In this document: piece after piece, positions 1-10,600 of the stretch
Layout: each line of letters begins with the position of its first letter
How positions within the stretch are numbered: the first letter of the stretch is position 1
From: Ciona savignyi
Taxonomy: Eukaryota; Chordata; Ascidiacea; Phlebobranchia; Cionidae
DNA: 64,000 nucleotides
Reading direction: 5' to 3'
NCBI GenBank assembly: GCA_000149265.1
Contig: CH002858.1
Coordinates: forward strand, 469,340-533,339
Notes under the pieces: generated by a model
The model's input: the letters and a program-made list of their open reading frames with translations, nothing else
Databases searched by the model: none
What the model was told of the DNA's origin: nothing
Program-made: the position numbers and the translations under genes

Positions 1-3000
1 TTTTCATATCGGAATTTGAGACGTATTCCTCTTTAACAGGGTTTCGATTCGATGACTTTTCTTCTTTTTCCGACCTTCCTTCGCGATCTTTGCCTCTGTC
101 ACGATCTCTATGTCTCCTTTAAATAAAAATCATTTTGGTGGTCTGAAGCGAACAATCATTTTCATTAAATTAAATAAGTTAAACAGAACATGGCAATCCA
201 TATGCTACAAAAGTTAAAAATAATTACCGATCTTTATCCTTATCTGATCGATCTCTGTCCCTGTCTCGATGACGCCGAGATTCGCGCTCTTTGTCTCGAC
301 TTCTTTCTTCCTTTTTATCATTTCCTGTTTTATACAATATTACATTTAATAACATTGGTAGCGCCAGCAATAACTAACTTTATATGCTCAATAAACAGTA
401 ATAGGACAAACAAAATAACAGATTGATACGAAAAGAACAATTGTGGCTTGAAATTCTCACCAACATCTCCACCATCTTTATCAACATCTCTCCTTGAAGA
501 TTTGTGATCAGATTCGCGTTTCCGATCCCGACGATCCTTATCACCTCTGTCGTCACGTCTACGCTTTTCACGATCACGATCTCGGTCACGATCACGAGTT
601 CTATCTCGATCCTTCTCACTTTTCTCTTTGTCTGGAGATCTTCTTCGCTTGTCCCTGCTAAACAAGAAACAATTAGCAACATAATAAAAAACATTGATTC
701 AATTTGACTAAAACCTCTAAAGCTTTAACCAAGGTCACTTTCTGACAAGGTATAATATGAAACAAATACCTCTCTCTGTCACGATGGCGGTCCGACTCTC
801 CCTTGCTCCTCTCCCTTTCCCTTTCCCGATCACCTCCACCACGCTCAACACGTTCACCACGCTCACCACGTTCACTGCGTTCACTGCGTTCCCTGTAATC
901 AATAAATACATCAGACTTAATATTCTACTACAATTTAAATTAAGAACAATTTAAAGTAAAAATATCGTAGTTAAAATAATACAATGATACAAAAAAGCCT
1001 ACACGAATTTTAGTTGCACACAAGTTTTAATGTGGTGCTAACATTTGACTGTAACTCTATAATCTAAATAATTGACTTTTGTAGTGCAGCAATGCATAAT
1101 ACCTGTCGGTACGACGAGCTGCATCATCAGTAGGAGCTGCACGAGTGGAACCGAGTCCTCCACCCAACCTCCTTGGTCGCCATCCCTTCACCGTCCTCCC
1201 ACGTTCTACATCAACAAGCACTCGCCGATTGTCAATTTTCTTACCATCTCCACTCTTGTATGCAGCTAAAATAAATGCATTGGTAAAAAACAGGAGATGT
1301 ATTCCCAACATTACAACATTTACCCAAATTCGAAATGTAAATGTTTGCATGAGGCAACTTCAATCTTAATTTTTAAGTTAACTCAAATCAGCAGTTTGGA
1401 ACCGGTGTACATTCGCATACTTTTATTGCTCTGAACTTGAGTTTTTTTTTGGACATCATCAAAATTTTGATGATTATTTCGTATTGGGTAAATAAGTTAT
1501 AATGTTACAGAGTGACACTAATTTTATCTCTTACCTTTACCCACCTTTTCTACACATTTACTAAGTATCATTAATAAATCACAAAGATATATACAAGAAA
1601 TTATTTACTAAACCTCTACTGGCCTGATTTTTGTTGTGTCGGATAAATTTTCGATTTAGCTGTTGGTGGTATTTGATTCCTTTTACATTGATCCATTGCG
1701 ATGTTACTTACCAAACTTACCCAATTTTTAGCTAGTAAGTAACACAAACTAAACCAAATCATTTACAGATGAACTTTAAGGAACAGTTCACGGTTTAAAT
1801 AGACTTTAACTTTAATTACACATTCAAACTAAAGTTGCAAGGTGCAACGATCAATAATAACAACACTGCACAGTCATAACATGTAGAATCATGAACTAAA
1901 ACTACTGATATCGCATTTTAGGATTTAAAAAGATGGTTTTGCCTTGTATATTTTTGCATTAGGGAGCACCAAATTGCTGAGGGCAACAGTGAAAGTGAAG
2001 TGGCACCCATATATTTGATCTAACACATCTACCAGTGTATAAAAAGCATCATTGAAGCGCTAAACATAATGTATGGCTCTTACCCAAGCCCACTTCCATG
2101 CCCTTACCAAGCTAATTTAATATCACACCACTTCGTTTTTTGCACTTTTTAGAAACGCAGTTTCAATTTAACAATCTAACTTTCAGTGCTAGTCATACAT
2201 ACCCTTCTTACCCATAATTCCAAGTTTATACAAACCTAATTATTCGAGAGCAAGACATTTTCTAAGACCTTTCTGGGGCGGTGAAATGGATCCACGGACG
2301 AAAACGCCTGTGGTCACCACTCACTTTCTATCAAGCTGTATAAACAGCAATAACAAGTGATCAGTAATAGGGATTAAAGCAACATTATTACAATAAAATA
2401 TTTAAAATTACAAACAATTAATAACCTTTTCCAAAATGATACATACCCGATAAAGTATATAAATAGATATCCCTGGGATGATAATATTACACTTACTGTG
2501 CATGTCTCTTTCTCGCTCGTATTCAATAAAAGCGTAACCTCTTGGCTTTCCAGTCGCAATATCTTTCACCATTGTTACCTACACAAAAAAGAAAAAGGAC
2601 TCCTTTATTGAGATGTACAATAAAGTTAACATATTTAAATGTAAAGAAATGACTCACCTTGCGTATTTTCCCATACATTTCAAATTCTCTACGCAATTTG
2701 CTTTCAGTTGTGTCATAGTTCTATAATAAAAATTAAGAATTGATAGGTCAAAAACTAGGTTCTAAATTTTTAAACTCACGTTTATCTAAGTGTAGGAAAG
2801 AACATACATTATTACACTACAGACAATCTTCACTAGCCATAAGTTAAAACAATCTCCCAACTGTCTTGCCCAAGGAAACAGCCGTCTAGAATCGAGGCTG
2901 CATTAAATTGATAAAACCTATTTTAATTCATTTTGTAAATTACTTTTATTACACCTTAATCACAGAACTGCTGTTACTTTGCTTGGTTGCAATGGTTGTG

Positions 3001-5689
3001 GATTTCCTTTTGAGAAATAGTCCGAAACATGATTGTGGAAAATTAAACTAATGTAGATTTTATACTATTTTTATCAGTTGAGCAGTTAGAGGAGTCTATC
3101 ATGTATTTGTTATTTTTAAATGAGGTGCATAAAGGCTAATGAATCCAAAATCTTAACAAGCTTATAACTACTACCTAAATATTATGCACAATTCCACTCT
3201 TTCGAGTAGGATACAAATTCCCCCGTTCAAAGACTACAAGTAGTGGTTAAGATCACAGTTTTTACAACACTATGCAATATAACACTTACAATTCTTGAAA
3301 CGAACAGAGTTTTGAATGCATCTCCACCAGCGTTCGGATCATTGTGAGGATCCCAGGTTTTCACTTCTTCCTCAATATCCTCGTTTCTCTTTTCCAACTT
3401 CTCTCGGATCTGCAATCAATTAAACAGCTTTTGCACAATTTTATTTTGAACAAGTAGCAGTGACACTGTGTCATTTCTTAGATATTTTATTTTACTGTAG
3501 TATTAACTACACGCACTTCAGTAATATACAATTTATATATACTTAAAATAAGGTTACTTTTATTTATCAAATATACAGGGCTCGACATACACGCTTGTCC
3601 GCCTGTCCGGGACAGGTGATTAATAGCGTGGGACAAGTAAATACTGCGCGGCGCTTTTCCGACGGGACAGGTTAAAAATGCAAACTAAACGCTATTTTCA
3701 CTATCCTTCACCGCCGTGTATATCTTCGAGTTCAACCCGTGTTAATCTACCACCGTGCGCGAATAAGATTCGTACTATTTCGTTGCTTGTTGCTTTTGTT
3801 ACAATTAGGATTTATTAGCGGTAACTGAGACGAGTTGAAAAGAGCTAACACTCGGTCGCAATCTTTGTGCGGCGTATATGATAAAGACCGATAAGCAATC
3901 TTCGCATCGGGTCATAATAAAGTTGTAAAATAAAATTTAAAAAAATCCAAAAGCGTGTGAAATAATTACATATCTTTTGTCAACGCACAGACAAACCTCC
4001 TAAAATAACGCGACTTAATAATTTTCATCGGTTAATTATATTATAAGTTGAACGCGAAGTAAACATGACATCCCAATCCAGGGTTTTCGTCTCTGCTTCA
4101 AATGGTTAGGTAATTGAACAATATTACCNNNNNNNNNNNNNNNNNNNNNNNNNNNNNNNNNNNNNNNNNNNNNNNNNNNNNNNNNNNNNNNNNNNNNNNN
4201 NNNNNNNNNNNNNNNNNNNNNNNNNNNNCGATTTCAAAAAAAGAGTAGCCTATGTTGTTTGTTAATACCAATCTTACGCGCATCTTCATGTAAACCGCAA
4301 CGAAATAAGAAAGGCGATTCCTGTTTCCATGATAAGCAAGGCCAAAAAGCATCAAATTTCGGGCGAGTAAGAATTCACTCGCATGTGGAAGCTCACACAA
4401 GAAAAGCAAGTAAACATGGCTCCCAACTGTAGTATGTATGACATAACAACTGTCTAAATATAGTATTATAATTTTGTAGGTCTTGGAGTTGCTAACCGCA
4501 GCGTTGCTTTTTTTTTAAAGATTCGTAGCGGTGTTTATTGCTTTGATCGGCGGGTTACGTTGACCTAGTTTCAATACAGGACCACTGACGCACTCCCGCG
4601 CGCGTTTTTTCCATTACTAAGTACTAGCTAGAGAGAACAGTAGGCTAAACATCCGGTTAACCGTTTTTTTTTCATCGGTTAGCCGTTATAGGAATCTAGG
4701 TTCTTGCACAACGCTAGCGATAGTATATTATTACTCGCACGGCGTGCGCTACGCAGGTAATCACGCGAGTGTTACTCGCACGGATTTTTGGCCCTGATAA
4801 GGAACGACTTTTGAGGGGTGATTACCTAATCGCAAAATGGTGTGTTAATCACATGGTCTGGAACCTCGGGAATCGGGAAATTAAATTGTGATTTTTTATG
4901 GGACAAGTGTAAGCTAAATGGGACAGGTCAATTTGGTACTGAACTTGTCCTACAGGACAAGTGCTTTTAAAACTTTATGTAGAGCCCTGATATATTAAAA
5001 TTTATAATTCAATTTGTAATGTTTCTGCAATTACTTGATTTAACAATGGTATAATGTGAATATTTACACCTTGTTTTACCAACTAACATTTAAATAAATT
5101 AAATATATTTAAGAAATACTTTTCGGATTTTTTTCTCTTCCTTGGTTTCTCCTCTAGTTGGAGGTGGGGTGTCCTTTGAATCTTCAAATAAATTCACATA
5201 TTGTGAAATCCCTGTGTATGGGGCTCTTTCACGGTCCTTTTCCCAAGTTAACTGAAAGGTTGTATAATATTTATAATTAAGCAATCATACATTATTCTGT
5301 GTGAATACTATAATGAAACTGAAAAGCTTTCTAATGGTACCGGAGGCGCACAAATATCGGTAAACTTGGTTTAAAATACTCAGAAAGGTAGTAATGGAGG
5401 TAGCAGCTCTTTTTAGGGATGTTGTAAAGCGCTTTGGGTTTAGATTGCAGATCCCACCTTCAATTTGAAGTTGTTAAAAATCTAAGACTGTCTGTGGCAA
5501 GATTTTAAGTGATCTCTATTTTTCGTCATAATAAACATAATTTACACATTAAAAGGAACTAGATATTGTTAGATTACCTTAACAACAGGCTATATATAAT
5601 TTACTTACCGCTTTCACAGGTTGTTTATAAGGTATTGCATCCCGAGGTGCAAACAACGCAAGTAAATTGGGCGGAAGAAATTGAGTCAT
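1..5689 (-). CDS. SNRNP70: U1 small nuclear ribonucleoprotein 70 kDa (U1-70K), 3' partial
   Basis: This is the U1 snRNP protein that binds stem-loop I of U1 snRNA and helps define 5' splice sites in the nucleus. Exons in transcript order: 5609-5689, 5120-5251, 3290-3409, 2658-2720, 2497-2578, 1103-1265, 770-892, 461-657, 228-324 and 1-116 (continues past the window). The protein opens [20 protein letters not shown], almost the vertebrate U1-70K start, which fixes the ATG at 5687-5689. The motif [20 protein letters not shown] carries RNP-2 of the RRM, and [10 protein letters not shown] is RNP-1. [21 protein letters not shown] follows, then an Arg/Asp/Glu-rich tail. Codon phases agree at every junction. 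About 390 residues are visible; human has 437. Introns 2 (3410-5119, holding a transposon) and 5 (1266-2496) are far longer than the others. The identification is very secure. Confidence 0.96.
228..892 (-). other. SNRNP70: U1-70K RE/RD-rich tail-coding exons
   Basis: Exons 770-892, 461-657 and 228-324 encode runs of Glu-Arg, Asp-Arg and Arg-Ser, as in the low-complexity C-terminal tail of metazoan U1-70K that mediates contacts with SR proteins. The exon at 770-892 has short imperfect repeats coding for ERS and ERG units. The same bias produces long open frames on the opposite strand, which I do not regard as genes. Confidence 0.85.
1530..2212 (-). promoter_or_regulatory. Cluster of six GGTAAG 5'-splice-site-like motifs in SNRNP70 intron 5
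   Basis: On the transcribed strand, GGTAAG occurs at 1530-1535, 1707-1712, 1716-1721, 2079-2084, 2103-2108 and 2207-2212. Two of them (1707 and 1716) are nine bases apart and read GGTAAGT. None belongs to a coding exon I can identify. GGTAAG is complementary to the 5' end of U1 snRNA, and the host gene encodes a U1 snRNP protein, so a regulatory decoy or alternative-exon role is plausible. That role is inference; only the motif cluster is seen. Confidence 0.4.
3576..4989. mobile_element. hAT-like DNA transposon remnant in SNRNP70 intron 2
   Basis: The left end reads CAGGGCTCGACAT and the right end, reverse-complemented, CAGGGCTCTACAT, a 13-bp terminal inverted repeat with one mismatch. Both ends then carry GACAAG/CTTGTCC-type subterminal motifs. 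CAGGG termini are typical of hAT elements. I do not see a clean 8-bp target duplication, since the flanks are AT-rich and differ. A 100-base assembly gap lies inside it, so its true length is unknown. No transposase is recognisable in the visible part, so it is probably non-autonomous or degraded. Confidence 0.7.
4129..4228. other. Assembly gap (100 N)
   Basis: Exactly 100 unknown bases, which suggests a gap of arbitrary size. It falls inside the intronic hAT-like element, so repeat content probably caused it. Confidence 0.99.
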
Positions 5690-6188
5690 ATTCACACGTT
5701 TTTAAACTCTTATCAGGATCATTTATAATTTAAGCAACAGGCGATTACACTTCCTCCTGTTATTTCTTTCTTTGTCAAAAAAAGATAAAAAGTTTTAAAA
5801 CTTAATTGAAGCGAAAAACAAGCGTAAAACTACTTGCCAATACGGAATGCGTGTTCTGCATTTCAATCAACTGAATGATCTTTATCGATCCCAGCGGTTA
5901 AAAATAATAAATCCATAGAGATCGTTTTTTCAAAAGTATTCGAAGTGGGCGCAGCAAATTTTGTATTTCCCAACACTTTGTTCGGTTTATAGTATAGTTT
6001 TAGAAGTTACTTCAATGAACCCTAACTCTAAATGTAGAATAAAGAGACATATTATATGTGCACGTTTTAAGTTGGGTGGGTATTGATATAAAACACGTGT
6101 CTATTTTGAGAAAGGAAATACTCCGAGAGCTAAAAACACGAACATTTGTTAGATTACCTTTTGCTCACCGACGTCGACGATACAAAAC

Positions 6189-6225
6189 CATAGAATATTA
6201 ACTTACTGTAAGGTAATATTCTATG
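6189..6225. repeat. 37-bp near-perfect palindrome
   Basis: The arms 6189-6206 and 6208-6225 are inverted copies of 18 bases with one mismatch, around a single central base. The arm begins CATAGAATATTA. It may be a short hairpin or the relic of a foldback element. Confidence 0.7.
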
Positions 6226-6283
6226 ATAGAACTACTAGCTTTTATCACATTTTTAAAGTCAAGTCCGAAAACTTAGTTAACGC

Positions 6284-6318
6284 AAAGAGACTATATACTA
6301 TATTGGTATAGTCTCTTT
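6284..6318. repeat. Short inverted repeat (12-bp arms)
   Basis: AAAGAGACTATA at 6284-6295 is matched by its reverse complement at 6307-6318, with an 11-base spacer. It lies about 60 bases from the previous palindrome. Confidence 0.65.
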
Positions 6319-6429
6319 AGTTGAAGTATTCAACCAAAAAGCCGACCAAGCACCGATTTAACTAGAAACAGAAAACACATTCAAGAGCAATAAAGGATTA
6401 AAGCAACTGTAACTTTAGTCATGGGACTT

Positions 6430-7002
6430 CCACACACACGCAACCTAACTTGGACAATGCATGTTGCAGGTGCATTATCACAGGCATTTCTTCCCTTTTT
6501 AATGCTGGGAATTATGGTTGGTCATCGGTGTCATAATTCAGTAAAATTAGCGCGCTGTTAATTTAGATGCGCCCACTCAATTTACCAACAAAGTAACCTT
6601 TCACCCGGCCAAGAGTGTCATAATTCGACTTTACAGTCTATACGCTACCTTATTTACCACCCGGTGGCGTAAAGAGATGAATTGTAACGCTGATGGCCAA
6701 CGACGGTCGATGTTTTTGCCAACAAGTTAAGTGCGCGCTAGTAATTTATGAACTCGTACTCAATTTGTAAACCTGTTGAGACTTTTGCCGCATGACGGCG
6801 CAAAGAGAGGAATTTTGACACTTTTGGCAAGATAAAAGGTTACCAGCGCGCTGCTAAATTAAGTGGGCGCACTTAAATTCGCAGCGCGCTGAATTTACTG
6901 AATTATGACACCAACCATACTTTCCAGCACTAAAGAAAGAAGAAATGCCTGTGATACTGCAACTGCAACATGATATGTTCAAGTTAGGTTGCGTGTGTGT
7001 GG
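6430..7002. mobile_element. 573-bp element with long terminal inverted repeats (MITE/foldback type)
   Basis: Both ends begin CCACACACACGCAACCTAAC when read inward. The inverted similarity continues, with small differences, for about 140 bases per side, through shared blocks such as CACAGGCATTTCTTC, GGTTGGT, GTCATAATTCAGTAAA and GCGCGCTG. No coding potential is evident. I could not identify a convincing target-site duplication, so the superfamily is unassigned. Confidence 0.7.
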
Positions 7003-7432
7003 TACAGCTCTGTGATAAATCACCAGACGACAATCTTCGTCATTTTGATCAGATCCAGGCGTAAAGTTAAAAAAGATAGAATTCAAATATGCTAGTCTTA
7101 AATTTAACTGAAAGTGAAAATTGCAATTCTCCCCATGCTAAAGACGCAGAAGAATGGTAACATGGAAAATAGCCAGATTAACAAGTGTTTAAATATCTGC
7201 TACTAGGGCCGTTACGTAATAAACCATTTAAAAGAACTTGGATTTTTGGCTACTTGAAATCATTAAGATAAAGCAAACAACAACCTTCCACACAATCCAA
7301 AAACATTTTGATTTTCTATTTTCGCTCTAGGTTTTGGGATTGTCGTACTGTGTGTTATGACACACAGCTGTTGTTGCTGCAGCCTGGTCTTAACAGCTAA
7401 AGAATATAAACAAATCTTCCAAATATTATTTT

Positions 7433-7438
7433 TTTATT
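7433..7438 (-). terminator. Candidate polyadenylation signal of SLC6 copy A
   Basis: AATAAA on the minus strand, 237 bases beyond the stop codon at 7675-7677. The motif is common in AT-rich sequence, so support is weak. Confidence 0.3.
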
Positions 7439-7674
7439 TAGTGGTTAACCTCAAAATAAGAACGTTCATACAAGTATTAACACGTTATACTGGATTATCT
7501 TCTGAGTTTAAAAAACTCGATTATGAGTTGATCATGTGACGTGTGTCATATAAAACACATTAAACAAGATGTACATAGTTACATTTGTTCCAAACGCGTT
7601 TCTGCTTTTAGAGCGTCATTGATAATGACCAGCAATAGAAGAAATTATCACTTGAAATTTCTTCTGTCCAGAAT

Positions 7675-10600
7675 TTAAATCTTGGTCTGAACAGTTTTGT
7701 TGTCATCATCGGTAAAAACAGGGTTCCCTGTTCCTTCTTTGTGCTCTGTTCTTTCACGTGCGATTAAGAGCGCCTCCCGCGGTTCATCCATGTTGGCATA
7801 CCTCACACCACGGTGTTCCTTCAGATACGGACCCCAATCGGGTTCTGGTTCAGAAGCCTGGAAAGCAAAATTTAATAAACTACACCATTAGCCCTTAAAC
7901 TTATCAAAACTTAATGTCGTAAAATTAAATAGAATAGAATATGGTAAACATTTGTATACCTTTTATTAGTAAAACGCAAATGGCGTTATCACATGAGCAA
8001 GCGTCCAGCTATTGCAGTTTGTTGTATATAGATAAACGTTCCTTCAATTTGGCTGAAAGATCACCTTACCCACCAAGTTTTTTGGTAAGATAAATAGGCT
8101 TTATAAGTAGAATATTTAATCAATTTTCTCACCTTATATATGCTGAATTTATTTTTCACCAAGGCAACAATTCCAAAGATCGGAATGAAGATAATAGCTG
8201 TAGCTATTATCAGCCAACCAATAACCGTTGCAAACTCCGGGTATTTGTATCCACCAATGGTGTTTGTGTTGAATGTCACCAGCGACCAAACAAGAATCGC
8301 CTTTTAGTAGAAGAAAATTAAATGTTGGAAATCCGTTAAACATAACATTTTATGATACAATTATACACAATTAGTGTCACTTAATATAACATTTTAATTG
8401 TCCCTTAATATAACATATTAAGGAACATTAAGGGACACTAGACACAATAATTCAGATTTTCCAAATTTTCCACATTATATATTTCCTACCGTAAGAAGCA
8501 ATGGAGAGATAAAGAACCAGCAAGCTCTCCAGTAAAGCCAGAACCACCAGCTTTTCTTGCCGATCATCATTTCAATGTCTTCTATGAAGCGATTTCCTCC
8601 ATAAATGTAACTAACCCCGAACAGTTCCATGACAGCTACGAAGAGTAAACCCCACCCAGCAGCGTAGTGATCGATCAAGTTGACCCAATACAATCCAGTC
8701 TGATGCAAAAATGATATTATGTAGTTTAAGCAGAAATTGTTCAATGCTAAAACTTACATTAGTGACGCAAACCAATCCCAGTAGAAAACTGACAACCGAC
8801 AAAAGCAGCATAAGATGCCATCTGCGACTGCGGAATTGACGAGGGAACGCATCAGTAATCGCAGTGCTCACTGTCTCCAAAATTGTAAACTGGCTATCCA
8901 AACCAAGCGTAAACAGCATAAGGAAAAACAGGATCGCCCAGATAGGTGAAACTGGCAGCTGAGCTATTGCTTCGGGGTAGGCAACAAAGGCGAGTCCAAA
9001 GCCTGTCCAACACATAAAACGGTTTAAAAAAAATAAAGCGACCAAACAACGCAATATCTACTGAGTACTTGGGTACGACGTATTTAAATTGTAATCAAGG
9101 GGAATAATATCATGCTGTCGCTCACATCCACCTAGAGTCAAATGTTCCTCTAACACCTTTATTAAATCCATTAATTATTTAATTTTTACAAGACACGCAG
9201 GTAAATTTGATAATGCATATTTCGCAGGGAACTGTCAATTAATGGCAGCATTAAACCAGTGTAAGAAACGTCTCAACCAACCAGACAAAGGGGTATAATC
9301 TAGTAATTACTTGGGTAAACTGCTCCTGTCTTATCCCATTCAGTCGGGTCTAAGCAGCAAACCGTAGACCTCTAACGTGTTAACTTGTAGGACGGTTTGC
9401 CCGAATTTACCACAACAATTTAAAACATGAATATCCTTTACTATCAGAAAACATGAGTAGCATATTTTTTAATGGAGTAGCTGCACACGTGGTTGCTTTA
9501 TCAAGTTTTTTTACAGCATAACTGAATAATCAATGTAATGGAAAATACATTTTAACAAAAGTATTCCTGTTTAGTTTTTAAAGGTGTTGAAATGGAAAAG
9601 CCCACTTGGACAAGGCCATTAGTTCCGATATATTTGATTGTTATATAGAATATTCATGTTTTTATTCCTGTTAATGAAAACCTCAAGGGACGTTATTGCA
9701 TAGGTATAATCGTCAGGGTCAGATTACCTTATGCGCGTCGCCAGGTCATCTTATATCTATTGCAGCGAGTTGAATATAATTAAGCGTTTCTTCAATTTGT
9801 GAAGAACCCTTAATTTACTGAGTTTAGTAAATGTCCACTAAGTGCTCTCTGAAGTACGTCAACTTTGACCGAGGCAAAGAAAAATTGACCGGAGGCAACG
9901 TCCATTAGGAATATTGTCAAGTAAAACAAGCGTGTTATTGGCCGTTTTTTCATTGAAGACGGGATCGAATTGCTTAACAACATATATATGTCTTGTCTTG
10001 GTTAATCGGGTGATAACCTCCAGACGAGCCAATAACCGTTTATTGCGAGGTTAAGACCACGCCTTTGGACAATCATGACGGCAAGTTTCTATAAAAGTAT
10101 TAGGCAACAATAAAGATACATAGCTATACCTGACTTCACAACTTCGTCAACAGGCCTTCCCAACCGATGCGCCATGTGCCCAACCACTGTGAAAATAGCA
10201 AAGCCAGCGAAGAGTGAAGTGGCACAATTCACGGAGGTTACGAGTACGGCGTCATAAAAACAATTGTTCTTGAACTTATTGTAGGAGGAAAGTGCAATAA
10301 GGCCTCCCCAAGCTGCACTGAGTGAGAAGAAAATCTGTGTCGCAGCGGCCTTCCATACCTGAAATGTTTTAAAAACTTTTAAGAAAGGCACCACAGTATG
10401 CATAACACAATATTAACCGCTGATATTTCAATAAAATAGAAAGTACATACCTCCGCATCCTTTAACTTCTCCAAGTTGGATTGGCTTCCAATGTAATACT
10501 GTACACCATCATAAGCACCTTCCAACGTGGCTCCTCGTATGAGCAGAATCAACAGGACGACATATGGGAACAAAGCGGTGAAGTAGACCACCTGTTTCAT

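Larger units (their letters stand above)
5690..7674. other. Intergenic spacer between SNRNP70 5' end and SLC6 copy A 3' end
   Basis: No gene is supported here. It should hold the SNRNP70 promoter just above 5689 and the 3' UTR of the transporter gene below 7675. It also contains two palindromes (6189-6225 and 6284-6318) and the inverted-repeat element at 6430-7002, listed separately. Confidence 0.6.

Noticed and set aside
504..954. Open frames on the plus strand opposite the U1-70K tail
   Set aside because: They are mirror images of the Arg/Asp/Glu-rich codons of SNRNP70 and have no family resemblance.
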